64,000 bases of DNA. Origin: an uncultured Treponema sp. (lineage in GTDB: Bacteria > Spirochaetota > Spirochaetia > Treponematales > Treponemataceae). Positions 8,344 to 16,682 of the stretch are shown piece after piece. Position numbers and translations under genes: made by a program. The notes beneath the pieces are model-generated. The model saw only the letters and a list, made by a program, of their open reading frames with translations, was not told the DNA's origin and did no database searches. The DNA is taken from NCBI GenBank assembly GCA_946631855.1, contig CAMPAL010000001.1, positions 1 through 64,000 of the forward strand, written 5' to 3'. Each line of letters starts with the position of its first letter. Position 1 is the stretch's first letter.

Positions 8344-8419
8344 TTTTCTCCTCTTCTTTTAAATATAGTTCAGAGACTGAAAAGCAATTTTAGCTATATT
8401 TTACTGTAGGAGAATCAAA

Positions 8420-8626
8420 ATGATAAAAGTGAATTTTTCAAAAGAATGGAGCGAGGAGAAAAACAGCTTTGTTTTCAAAGTAAACAGTGAAGGTATAAGT
8501 CCTAAACAAATGGCGAATATTATAGAAAACATCAAAGCTTACTGTGATAGTATATCTGTAGGCGATTATACAGCTGTATTTGATGGAGATGAATTGAAAA
8601 TCAAAACAGCAACAGTCTCTGTGTGA
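8420..8626 (+). CDS. Small unknown protein
   Basis: 68 aa, start set by taggagaatcaaa. No recognised domain. CTATATTTTA lies just upstream (about 8394) and the QueD-like gene follows with its own CTATATT. Confidence 0.6.
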   Translation: MIKVNFSKEWSEEKNSFVFKVNSEGISPKQMANIIENIKAYCDSISVGDYTAVFDGDELKIKTATVSV

Positions 8627-8657
8627 ATCTATATTTTTTTGAAAAGGAGTTTTTATA

Positions 8658-9545
8658 ATGGATGAAATGTTTACTGAAATAAAAGTATATGTAAAGACTT
8701 TACATCTTGCTCATTGTTTGTATAGAGGTGCTTATTCAGGTCTTTGCTGCGGGAATGTATATAGAGATAAAGGTCAATGCGATGGAAAAAATGATAGGTA
8801 TGATTTGGGAGATAAAGCTTTTCCAGTAATTCATGCTCATACATATCATATTACAGTTCTTTATACAATGAATGAACCTGTAATAGATTTGACAAAAGAA
8901 TTGGATGAGTTTTTTGACAAATATGAAAATACAACTTGTTTGACATCCGACAACCCTATTTCTGAATTATTTAAGGGGCACCCAAACTTCCATATTTGGG
9001 ATGAAAACCCGACTGCAGAGTATATGGCATGTTCTTGGTGCAAAGAATTAACAGAAAAGTTTGGCAACAAACATATACGGGTAAGCGTTGAAGAAACTTC
9101 CCATAATCTTGTAAGATACAGCGAGTATACCGGTTGGACAATTGTAACAAATATTGAACTTCCTGTAGCTTTTCCTGCGTTTCCTGATTCAGAGGATATT
9201 ACTCCTTTGACGGGTTCAAATATTTTTGTAACAGTGGAATTGACTTCAAATAAATTGGATAAAAATGGAATGGTTATTGATTTCAAAAAGATGAAGAAAA
9301 TTCTTCACGAAGTTTTTGATAAATATGATCATTCCTTGATTTTGCCAAAAGATTGTAAACTCGCAAAAGCATATAAAGAGAATTTTGAAAAAAACGGAAT
9401 TGATTATTCAAGATCTAGAATTTATGAAGTGCCTGTACAGTTTAATATGCAAGATGCAATCAAAGGGCTGTTTGAGGAAGAAGTAAGAAACGCGTTTAAA
9501 AACGAACTTGAGTTGGATTCTGTAAATGTAAAATTGGAATTTTAA
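8658..9545 (+). CDS. QueD/6-pyruvoyl-tetrahydropterin synthase family, two-module
   Basis: T-fold zinc enzyme; QueD makes carboxy-tetrahydropterin from dihydroneopterin triphosphate on the way to preQ0. Module 1 carries the zinc histidines (HLAHC...HAHTYH), NPTAEYMA and the catalytic-type VSVEET. Module 2 (about residue 185 on) has GMVIDFKKMK and KYDHSLILP but no HxH. At 295 aa it is over twice the usual length, so a duplication with split motifs. RBS aaaaggag and CTATATT upstream. With the YhhQ transporter and DpdA-like gene it points to 7-deazaguanine chemistry. Confidence 0.75.
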   Translation: MDEMFTEIKVYVKTLHLAHCLYRGAYSGLCCGNVYRDKGQCDGKNDRYDLGDKAFPVIHAHTYHITVLYTMNEPVIDLTKELDEFFDKYENTTCLTSDNPISELFKGHPNFHIWDENPTAEYMACSWCKELTEKFGNKHIRVSVEETSHNLVRYSEYTGWTIVTNIELPVAFPAFPDSEDITPLTGSNIFVTVELTSNKLDKNGMVIDFKKMKKILHEVFDKYDHSLILPKDCKLAKAYKENFEKNGIDYSRSRIYEVPVQFNMQDAIKGLFEEEVRNAFKNELELDSVNVKLEF

Positions 9546-9593
9546 TGATTTTAGAAGAACAAATTCATAAAAATATTTACCGTTCTTATTACA

Positions 9594-9617
9594 GGGGGCA
9601 ATTAAAAGACCCCTTTT
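9594..9617 (+). terminator. Terminator after QueD-like gene
   Basis: GGGG...CCCCTTTT hairpin; the T-run merges with the CTATATT motif at 9618. Confidence 0.6.
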
Positions 9618-9624
9618 CTATATT
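9618..9624 (+). promoter_or_regulatory. CTATATT promoter of small RNA
   Basis: CCCCTTTTCTATATT, with a predicted start near 9631, at the first base of the AGAGAA stem. No SD or gene lies close behind. Confidence 0.5.
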
Positions 9625-9631
9625 TGAAGTA

Positions 9632-9718
9632 AAGAGAACAGTAAGTCCGAAAAAAGTAGAATTGGTTTGAATCCAATCGAAATCAAGGTTTGACTCCTGA
9701 CGGCTATTCTCTTTTTAT
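9632..9718 (+). ncRNA. Small structured RNA of unknown class
   Basis: About 85 nt between two terminators and behind its own promoter motif. The ends pair (AGAGAA/TTCTCT) and the middle has a perfect 5-bp stem ATTGG-TTTGAAT-CCAAT, followed by AAGG-TTTGACT-CCT. It recalls a tRNA (closed ends, 7-nt loops) but has no D-loop GG and the spacing to the acceptor is wrong. May be a tRNA derivative or a phage sRNA. Confidence 0.5.
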
Positions 9719-9746
9719 TAAAAAACAGAAATCTAAAAAAGTTATC

Positions 9747-9779
9747 AAGTGAGATTTTTTCAGATCTCACTTTTTTTTT
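9747..9779 (+). terminator. Strong rho-independent terminator
   Basis: GTGAGAT/ATCTCAC followed by nine Ts; downstream end of the small-RNA transcript. Confidence 0.85.
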
Positions 9780-9795
9780 GACTAAGTTTTTCAAT

Positions 9796-10026
9796 ATGGA
9801 AAACTTTGACGAATATTTAATTTACTTTGACCCAAAAGGCAAGAGAGCTGCAATTTTATGGGAGGATGGAATGACAACCCTTTTCCCAGAGAATTTGCTT
9901 TCTTTTAATGAAGGCGTAAAAAGACTTCAAAAAGAGGGTGAACTGTATTTACAAGAAACATTGCGAACTGAGGAAAATTTGAAATACTTTGAAGAACTCG
10001 GCGTGAAAACAACTGATAAATTTTAA
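9796..10026 (+). CDS. Small unknown protein
   Basis: The track ORF begins at 9778 inside a terminator; ATG at 9796 (76 aa) is preferred, right behind ACTAAGTTTTTCAAT, a leaderless-type motif. Acidic, with LIYFDPKGKRAAILWEDG; no family recognised. Confidence 0.55.
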   Translation: MENFDEYLIYFDPKGKRAAILWEDGMTTLFPENLLSFNEGVKRLQKEGELYLQETLRTEENLKYFEELGVKTTDKF

Positions 10027-10068
10027 AAAAAAAATTTTGTTTGATTTTTCAAAAAGTACCCCTATATT

Positions 10069-10080
10069 ATTAAACATAAA
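10069..10080 (+). promoter_or_regulatory. CTATATT-class promoter
   Basis: CCCCTATATTAT ahead of a gaggtacttt leader, the same design as at 2674 on the other strand. Confidence 0.6.
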
Positions 10081-10102
10081 AATTCTTCAAAAGAGGTACT
10101 TT

Positions 10103-10357
10103 ATGAAACAGACAAACAAAAACCCAAATTCACTCGGCGCTTACGTTGTTTCACATTACAGCGAATTGGGCAAATGCAGAACTTCGCAGGATGTAATCAA
10201 TTTCGTTGAAAAGGGTCGCAACCCTACAAACACAACTTACGTTGATGAAGTTATTAAAGAAATCAACACCAAATTCAAATTCAAGCCAGTTCGCGCAATC
10301 GACTATGTCGGTCGCAATGTTGTACTTGCAGGTGAAGGTCTTCGCGCAAACGTATAA
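10103..10357 (+). CDS. Small basic phage protein, probably well expressed
   Basis: ATG at 10103 (84 aa) follows agaggtacttt; the longer track ORF would start upstream of the promoter. The codons are richer in C and G than in neighbours (many CGC and AAC), and a very strong terminator follows, suggesting high expression. MKQTNKNPNSLGAY...; no family recognised. Confidence 0.7.
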   Translation: MKQTNKNPNSLGAYVVSHYSELGKCRTSQDVINFVEKGRNPTNTTYVDEVIKEINTKFKFKPVRAIDYVGRNVVLAGEGLRANV

Positions 10358-10363
10358 TTGAAA

Positions 10364-10400
10364 AAACAAATCGGGGTCTTTCGGGGGTTCCGATTTGTTA
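10364..10400 (+). terminator. Strong terminator
   Basis: ACAAATCGG/CCGATTTGT stem with a GC-rich loop. Confidence 0.8.
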
Positions 10401-10452
10401 TGATCTCTTTTTCACAAAAATAATTTTCATAAATAGAAAGGAGGTGTAAAAA

Positions 10453-11352
10453 ATGAGGAGTATTAGAGAGAATGTTTTTGAATCTAATTCTTCATCAATG
10501 CACTGTTTGACGGTTGCTGTTGATTCAAACAAAAAAGATAAAAAGTACATAAAAAAGTATTTGAAGCCTTTTTTGCAGAGTGATGGTTCTTATAAAATTG
10601 AAATTACTTTGAAAGATGATTTGGTAGATGAGGGTTCATTCACAATACGCCATTATATACCCCATTATTCAATTCACGATAAGTTGATGTATGCATTTGC
10701 TGCAATTATACAGCATTATCAGTCTCTCATTCAAAACGGCCCTTATAAGCCTTATCCTTATAGTTGGATAAAGGATGAAAAAAAGCGCGAAGAGGATTTG
10801 AAAAGAAGGCAGGATGAATACCTCAAAGATAAAGCAGATTGGGAAGCAAAAGGTCTTCATGTAGGTAATGTTTTCTTTATCGAAAAATTCGAAAAGCATA
10901 TTCACGATTTTGAGAGTCATCTTGCAGAAGATATACGCTTTGCTCTTTTTGGAAGAGGCCCTGAGTATGAATGGAAAAACGAAAAGTATGTTCCAAAAGA
11001 AGAGGATAAACGCCCTAAAGTCACAGTTAAATTGAATTACGAAATTTCTGAAACTGACATTATTCAAACAGATGATGATTGGTTTTCAACTGGCTGTTAC
11101 GGAAACGAGGAGTTTTATGCAGCGGTCTGTGCAAGTACATGGAATTTGTCAGCTTGGATTTTGAATCCTTACAGCGCTATTTTGGCTGGAGGAGATGAAC
11201 AGGATGAATCTGATAGTCTTGCTCAGGTAAGTGAAGCAAAAAGATTGCTTGATGAATCTTGGGAAAAATACAAAGCGGGTTGTGGGAATTCTGAGGATGA
11301 CTCTGATTTGATTCTAAATCCAGGAAAAGTAATATTTCCTATTGGAGGATGA
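10453..11352 (+). CDS. Conserved phage protein with FESNSSSMH N-terminus
   Basis: 299 aa. The start MRSIRENVFESNSSSMHCL is a signature of hypothetical proteins in many large phages; the rest is acidic and helical. Start set by gaaaggaggtg. The gene at 31955-32489 has the same N-terminal signature (FETNSSS...THSLTI), so they share a short N-terminal module although the remainder differs. Function unknown. Confidence 0.7.
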   Translation: MRSIRENVFESNSSSMHCLTVAVDSNKKDKKYIKKYLKPFLQSDGSYKIEITLKDDLVDEGSFTIRHYIPHYSIHDKLMYAFAAIIQHYQSLIQNGPYKPYPYSWIKDEKKREEDLKRRQDEYLKDKADWEAKGLHVGNVFFIEKFEKHIHDFESHLAEDIRFALFGRGPEYEWKNEKYVPKEEDKRPKVTVKLNYEISETDIIQTDDDWFSTGCYGNEEFYAAVCASTWNLSAWILNPYSAILAGGDEQDESDSLAQVSEAKRLLDESWEKYKAGCGNSEDDSDLILNPGKVIFPIGG

Positions 11353-11464
11353 TCAAACTAAGATTTTAGTGGATAGGTTTTCTTACAGAAGTCTATAATA
11401 AAAAACATAAGAAATCGTTGATTTCTTTTTTAATCTTTATAAACAAAAAGAAGGTTTTACAAAA

Positions 11465-11785
11465 ATGGGTAAAATCAAAACAAAGCAGCTCCCTATTGAG
11501 TGGGAGGAAAATTCAAAAGGCCATCTTGTTGGAGCTATTTCAGAGAATGGTCCTAGCCTTACAACTCTCGAAAACGAGATTATGGATATGCCAATTGACG
11601 TACCCGGTCTGAAGAAAAAGGACGTCACAGTTGACATTCTGATTAAGTTCCCAGAGAATTTCTCAGAGAATCGTAAAAATGACCTTTTTGATTCTGTAAA
11701 GGAAATGTACAGCGGTTGGAAGGTTGAATTGAAACCGGAAGGGATTTTTATCATTCCCGATCTTGATGTAGAAAGAGATTATTGA
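11465..11785 (+). CDS. Unknown protein
   Basis: 106 aa, start behind aagaaggttttacaaaa. GWKVELKPEGIFIIPD resembles a beta-hairpin; no family recognised. Codon use is relatively GC-rich, like the gene at 10103, and a strong terminator follows. Confidence 0.65.
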   Translation: MGKIKTKQLPIEWEENSKGHLVGAISENGPSLTTLENEIMDMPIDVPGLKKKDVTVDILIKFPENFSENRKNDLFDSVKEMYSGWKVELKPEGIFIIPDLDVERDY

Positions 11786-11792
11786 AAAAGTA

Positions 11793-11829
11793 AGAAGGAG
11801 GTTCCGAAAAAAGAGCCTCCTTTTTTTTT
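11793..11829 (+). terminator. Strong terminator
   Basis: AAGGAGG...CCTCCTTTTTTTTT. A second hairpin, CCCTCGAAAAGTGAGGG (about 11863-11885), serves the convergent gene. Confidence 0.85.
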
Positions 11830-11890
11830 GCTCAATTTTATTATTCAAACCAAAAAAAAATTCCCTCGAAAAGTGAGGGAATTTTCAATT

Positions 11891-12442
11891 TCAGTCTTCA
11901 CCTGTCAAACGGTTTTGTGCTTCACCAGGTAAATCAGTTGTAAATTGTTTTCTTGTCCAAAAATACTTTTTAGAACCATCTCCGAAATATTCGTACCGAA
12001 TTGGAAGCCCTCTCAATCTTCTTTCATTGCGAACTTCTTTTTCGGTTTTGTCATTTCCTTTCAACCCATTGCAGATTGTACAAAGACATTGAGAATTTCC
12101 CATTGCATTTGAACCACCTAAACTTTTCGGTTGAATATGATCCCAAGTCAGCAACACTTCTTTTCCGTTATGATCTAATCCATAAAAGTTCAAGTGCGCG
12201 TTATCTTTAGTTGCTTCGTGACTTTCAACAGCTGCAAAAGCCGCTGAAATTCCGCAAAATGTACATGTTAGATTTTTATGTACCCAAAGTAAACGCATTC
12301 TTGGACTTTTTGCGTTACAGGTCATACCGTTTGGAAATGTCATTACATGATCAACAATTGGTGGAATTTCAGACAAAGAGAGTTTAATGTATCTCAAATG
12401 CCTTGACATACTGCCCTGAATTGGTGTTTCGTATATTTCCAA
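11891..12442 (-). CDS. HNH nuclease
   Basis: 183 aa. A zinc-ribbon-type HNH: CTFCG, LTWDHIQPKSLGGSN, then CLCTICNGLKGN, giving two CxxC pairs around the DHIxP core. Likely cuts DNA; it could be a homing endonuclease or act in DNA packaging, but no terminase lies next to it. It differs from the two NUMOD-type HNH genes in this window. Confidence 0.8.
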   Translation of the reverse strand: MEIYETPIQGSMSRHLRYIKLSLSEIPPIVDHVMTFPNGMTCNAKSPRMRLLWVHKNLTCTFCGISAAFAAVESHEATKDNAHLNFYGLDHNGKEVLLTWDHIQPKSLGGSNAMGNSQCLCTICNGLKGNDKTEKEVRNERRLRGLPIRYEYFGDGSKKYFWTRKQFTTDLPGEAQNRLTGED

Positions 12443-12487
12443 ATTTACACCCCCCTTTATTGAGATAAATATAGGGGGCTTCGTATT

Positions 12488-13876
12488 TTAATCTAATTTA
12501 TACTTTACATCTTTTTGAACAATCTCAACTTTGAAACCTTTTGTCGTTAAATAATCTTTGAGAAATTCTTGCGAATCAGGATTACCGTGAACTAAAAAGA
12601 TTTTCTTTAATTTTGAAGTATTCATTTTTGAAAGCCATTTATACATTTCTGTATAATCTGCATGACTTGAAAAAGCACTCAAACTTTGAACTTCCGCATT
12701 TAATTTATATTCCTCTCCCTGAATATTTACATACGGGTTTTTTTCTTGAATTTCTCTTCCTAAAGTATGTTCACCTTGATATCCAACAATTAAAATTGTA
12801 TTCTTCGGGTTTGATATATTAAACCTTAAATGAGTTAAAATTCTTCCCGCTTCCATCATTCCTGATGCAGCAATTATAATGCAGGGTGTTCTCTTTTTTG
12901 CAACTTCCAAACTTTCTTTATAATCATTTACACAATGTAAACTCGCAACACTAAACGGGTTTTTACCTTTGCTTATAAAATCATCTTGAATCTTTTTATT
13001 AAAACATTCAGGGTGAATATTAAAAACACCTGTTGCATTTATTGCCATTGGGGAGTCTACGTATACAGGAATACGTGGAATTTTTCCTTCTGCCATTAAA
13101 GTTTTTAAATGATAGATAATTTCTTGCGCTCTTTCAATTGCAAAAGAAGGGATAATTACTTTACCACCTCTCTCTACGGTTCTATTTATAATATTTGCAA
13201 ACTCTTTTAATGCAACTCCTGAGCTTTGATGTGTTCTGTTTCCATAAGTTGATTCCAAAACAATATAATCAGGACAAGGTATATCTGTTTCAGGTGCATT
13301 TGTAATTGGGCTGCTTTCCCTTCCAAGATCTCCTGTAAATAAAATATGTGTTTGAGATTTTAAAAGCCCAAACAATCTTTTCTTTGTAACGTTTATGTCA
13401 ATTAAGCTTGAACCTAAAATATGGCCTGCATCATAAAACGTAACTTTTACATTGTCGTTTATATATTTTTCTTTGTGATAAAAATGGCAGCGGAATTGAT
13501 TCATTGTTTTTACAACATCTGCTTCTGTGTAAAAAACATTTCTTTCACTTTGTTGTATTTTTGCGGAGTCTAGTAAAATAATTGAGGCTAAATCCCTTGT
13601 TGCAGGTGTTGATCTTATTTTTCCTTTATAACCCTCTTTTATAAGTTTTGGTAATAAACCTATATGGTCATTATGAGAATGAGAAATCAAAACTGTTTCA
13701 ATTTTATCTACAGGAACAGGGCAAGTAAATTCTTGATTTTGTTTTTCTTCTTCTTGTCCTCCCTGCCAAGCTCCGTAATCAATTAAAATATATTTGTCAT
13801 CTATTTTCAAAAAATGCTTTGAACCCGTAACACTTTCCACAGCTCCGTATGATTGTAATTCTATATTCAAAAGCAA
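12488..13876 (-). CDS. Beta-CASP metallo-beta-lactamase ribonuclease
   Basis: Zinc RNase of the CPSF73/RNase J superfamily. Metallo-beta-lactamase motifs: SHSHNDHIG, GHILGSS, FTGDLG; beta-CASP motifs: LESTYG, then ASGMMEAG, FSSHADY and LVHGNPDS, the terminal His that marks beta-CASP enzymes. 462 aa is full length for the bacterial MBL-fold RNA exonuclease type. The start is TTG; 13870 has better SD spacing (aaggag) than 13876. A phage-borne copy could degrade host mRNA or mature phage RNAs. Confidence 0.87.
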   Translation of the reverse strand: MLLNIELQSYGAVESVTGSKHFLKIDDKYILIDYGAWQGGQEEEKQNQEFTCPVPVDKIETVLISHSHNDHIGLLPKLIKEGYKGKIRSTPATRDLASIILLDSAKIQQSERNVFYTEADVVKTMNQFRCHFYHKEKYINDNVKVTFYDAGHILGSSLIDINVTKKRLFGLLKSQTHILFTGDLGRESSPITNAPETDIPCPDYIVLESTYGNRTHQSSGVALKEFANIINRTVERGGKVIIPSFAIERAQEIIYHLKTLMAEGKIPRIPVYVDSPMAINATGVFNIHPECFNKKIQDDFISKGKNPFSVASLHCVNDYKESLEVAKKRTPCIIIAASGMMEAGRILTHLRFNISNPKNTILIVGYQGEHTLGREIQEKNPYVNIQGEEYKLNAEVQSLSAFSSHADYTEMYKWLSKMNTSKLKKIFLVHGNPDSQEFLKDYLTTKGFKVEIVQKDVKYKLD

Positions 13877-13902
13877 CTCCTTTTTTACATAAATTATAGT
13901 TT

Positions 13903-15951
13903 TTAGTCTTCGATTCTTTTCTTTCCCCTCTTTAATTTATATTGTTCTTTCAAAAAGTCTGTTATTTCTTTTGCAAAACGGGAATTTGTCCTACTGCAGA
14001 AATGGCTTGTTCCTCTTGCAGTTTTTAATTCTCCCATTTTTTCAACCAATTTATATTTCAGCTTTTCAGGTCCCATGCTTCTATAACGAGTTTCAATCAA
14101 TCTCTTCTTTTTATTTCTAATAGCTGCTTCTTCAACTTCATCTCCTCCCTCATCGCCTCCAAAGTCTTCATCACCTCCAAAATCATCTCCTCCCCCAAAG
14201 TCGTCTCCTCCCTCTTCCCCTCCTTCAGCGTTTTCTTCAGCTCCTTCTTCTCCTAAAATCTTTTCATAATTATCCAACTCTGTTTTTGACATTCCTCCGT
14301 ATTTTGAAATAATATCTTTTTTAATTGTAACTGGTAATTGTGCTTTATCCTCAAGACCTAATAAACCTGCAACAGCTTCCAAAATAGTGTCTGCCAATTG
14401 TAACTTATTTGACAAATCATCTGTTGCAACAGGATTTTCAACATTTAAAGTCAAAACAAAATCTGGAATATCTTGATTCAAAATTGAATAATGCAATCTA
14501 ATATCATCTTCAACTTCTCTAATAATTATATTTCTTATTTGTTCAACTAAATTGCGGAATGGCTTGAATAATGCAATCAATGCAACCCCTGACATTTGGA
14601 ATCCTTCTGCGGTTGGATCCAAATAACTTAAAGGAATACCCGTGCTTGAAGAAACTCTTTGTTCAAAGAATTTTAATTTATCAGTTGCACCCGAATTATC
14701 TGAACTTTCTCCTCCAACTTTTTCAATTGAAACCAAATCATCTGAAGTCCAAATATTTGTACATAAACTCGGGCCTTCCATTCCAGATGAGTATGACATC
14801 AATCCTACATTCTCATATCTCTCTTTTACTTCTTCAACTATATCAAAAGCTCTTGCTGTTGTTGCATTGCCCGTTTTTACTTTGTATTGATAAATAGGAA
14901 AAGAAAGAAGGTTCTTCAAATCATCTAGGCCCATTGATCTCTGTAATTGTTTATATGCAGCCAAAGCAGCAAGTAAAGGAGGTTGCCCATACGGCCAGAA
15001 TTCAGAAACTTCTGCATTGAATCTAAAATGAGTTACCTGCCAAGGAGCAACCATTGTATCATTTTGAATTCTATATCCAAGTAAATGACTTGTAAAATAT
15101 TCGTTTGAACTTGTATCTGAAATGTTTTCAATATAATTTTTTAATAATTCGTCTTTTGATTTATAAGAAACTTTGTTTGCTGAAAAATTAAAATTCAAAT
15201 TTGTTTGGCCAAAACTTCCATTTGTTGGCCTGTTCATATTTACAGAGAATCCAGTGGATTGGCCTGCTCCATACCCTCCCATCTCAGCAAAAAAATTCGC
15301 AATCATTGAAGGTTTGAATTCTAATCTCTCAACAATTTCGTTTACTTTTACCCCTTCCATTCCAACAATTCCAGCTGAAGATATTTCTTTTGCCCGGAAG
15401 GCTTCTCCATATAAAAATATATTCCAAGCAAGCGAATATATTACAGTTGTGTCATATTTCCAAATATCTTTTAATAAAGCATTTGTTTTATCCTGCCATT
15501 CGTTGTCTTCTGAAATAACGGTAAAAGCTGTTGGATCAGACATCATTGCAGTTTCTGAAGCAACCAAAGTTACCGCGTTTTTTATCAACCCTTCATTATC
15601 ACAAAGAGATGTTAACGCGTCAAGTCTTTCTTGTCTCTCTGAAATATTTGCATACGTATTTGAAGTATCATTTAGCCAATCCTCAAAATATTCTTGAATT
15701 GTATTTGACATTTTTGAAGCCATTGCCAATTTTGAAACTAAATCAACTTCTTGTTTTGTATCATGAGTTTCTAATTGAAAAGGAGTTGGCTTACGTATTA
15801 TTTTATATTCGGGGCCTGACTTAACTTTTTTATTTTTCTTGTCTACATCTTTTTGTACTGCAAAACCAAATCTTGCAGCTAATCTTTGAAATAATGATGT
15901 ACGACTCACGGTTTTTATTTCTTCTGCAATTTCTGAATTATCTACTGCCAT
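13903..15951 (-). CDS. Portal protein (gp20-like)
   Basis: Forms the dodecameric head vertex through which DNA passes. Seen: the central wing/stem region APWQVTHFRFNAEVSEFWPYGQPPLLAALAAYKQLQ and the following LDDLKNLLSFPIYQYKV, typical of myovirus portals, in a 682-aa protein. The C-terminal part has a very acidic, Gly-rich tract (repeats of GDDFGG/GDEDFGG), then a basic tail. ACTAAATAAAGC stands directly before the ATG. No terminase or protease lies next to it here, so head genes are scattered. Confidence 0.75.
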   Translation of the reverse strand: MAVDNSEIAEEIKTVSRTSLFQRLAARFGFAVQKDVDKKNKKVKSGPEYKIIRKPTPFQLETHDTKQEVDLVSKLAMASKMSNTIQEYFEDWLNDTSNTYANISERQERLDALTSLCDNEGLIKNAVTLVASETAMMSDPTAFTVISEDNEWQDKTNALLKDIWKYDTTVIYSLAWNIFLYGEAFRAKEISSAGIVGMEGVKVNEIVERLEFKPSMIANFFAEMGGYGAGQSTGFSVNMNRPTNGSFGQTNLNFNFSANKVSYKSKDELLKNYIENISDTSSNEYFTSHLLGYRIQNDTMVAPWQVTHFRFNAEVSEFWPYGQPPLLAALAAYKQLQRSMGLDDLKNLLSFPIYQYKVKTGNATTARAFDIVEEVKERYENVGLMSYSSGMEGPSLCTNIWTSDDLVSIEKVGGESSDNSGATDKLKFFEQRVSSSTGIPLSYLDPTAEGFQMSGVALIALFKPFRNLVEQIRNIIIREVEDDIRLHYSILNQDIPDFVLTLNVENPVATDDLSNKLQLADTILEAVAGLLGLEDKAQLPVTIKKDIISKYGGMSKTELDNYEKILGEEGAEENAEGGEEGGDDFGGGDDFGGDEDFGGDEGGDEVEEAAIRNKKKRLIETRYRSMGPEKLKYKLVEKMGELKTARGTSHFCSRTNSRFAKEITDFLKEQYKLKRGKKRIED

Positions 15952-15992
15952 GCTTTATTTAGTAGTTCACTTCAGAAATTGCAATTCTCTTT

Positions 15993-16268
15993 TTATCTTC
16001 TTGCCCAATCTACAAAATTATTTACAAAAGCTTCCACATCTTCATAATAACTTGCATCAGGATCAAAGTATTCAAAATCCGGAAACATCTTCCATATCTT
16101 TTGAGATACACTTGCTGAAAAAATTTTGTCATAACATTCTTCCCAAACTTCATCATTTTCGCGATCCCAATCACACATGTTTCCTGCTTCGTCAAAAGCG
16201 TTTTGAAGAATTTCAGCAACTGTTAAAGCAGACATACCTTCACAAATTTCAACATCATTCATACTCAT
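15993..16268 (-). CDS. Small acidic unknown protein
   Basis: 91 aa, rich in Asp/Glu and aromatic residues. Its start overlaps the stop of the upstream nuclease-domain gene (TATGAGT), so the two are coupled; it might be an inhibitor or partner, but nothing proves it. Confidence 0.55.
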   Translation of the reverse strand: MSMNDVEICEGMSALTVAEILQNAFDEAGNMCDWDRENDEVWEECYDKIFSASVSQKIWKMFPDFEYFDPDASYYEDVEAFVNNFVDWARR

Positions 16269-16630
16269 ATCCTACATTGCAAAAGAAAACCTTTTCCGTA
16301 ATTTTTTTCAACGTATTCCAAAAAGGGTTTTATATCATTTCCTGTAATTACATCTATACCTAAACTTTCCATTAATTCAAGTTTTGCATGTTCTTTTTCA
16401 AAATGACCCTCCGCTAAATAACTGCCTTTTATTTCAATCAATTTCCCTTGAACTTTGAAATCAGGATGAAAAATATGGAATTTCTCATCTTCATCTTCCA
16501 ACTTGTAAGGGATTTCAATATCGGGGTGGTATTCAAAAGAATACCCAAAATCTCTCAAGTAAATATAGAATGCAACTTCCCAGCTTGAGTCAAAAATAAT
16601 ACCGTCAAGTTTGTGTAAAACTTTTTTCAT
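16265..16630 (-). CDS. Stand-alone PD-(D/E)XK nuclease domain
   Basis: 121 aa: FDSSWEVAFYIYLRDFG...FHPDFKVQGKLIEIKGSYL. This is the same nuclease domain as the C-terminus of the endonucleases at 60348 and 20494 (FDSSWE...PDF...EIKG), without their zinc finger and DNA-binding repeats. ATG at 16630 follows CTATATT by 6 nt, so probably leaderless. Could be a captured homing-endonuclease domain or a Holliday/mismatch-type nuclease. Confidence 0.65.
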   Translation of the reverse strand: MKKVLHKLDGIIFDSSWEVAFYIYLRDFGYSFEYHPDIEIPYKLEDEDEKFHIFHPDFKVQGKLIEIKGSYLAEGHFEKEHAKLELMESLGIDVITGNDIKPFLEYVEKNYGKGFLLQCRI

Positions 16631-16682
16631 AATCAAAATATAGATGTATATAGCTCTTCAACCTAAATGAAGCAAAAAGCGG

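Noticed and set aside
9545-9671. Short ORF (about 41 codons) overlapping the QueD stop (TAATG)
   Set aside because: It crosses a terminator, the CTATATT promoter and the small RNA; no separate support.
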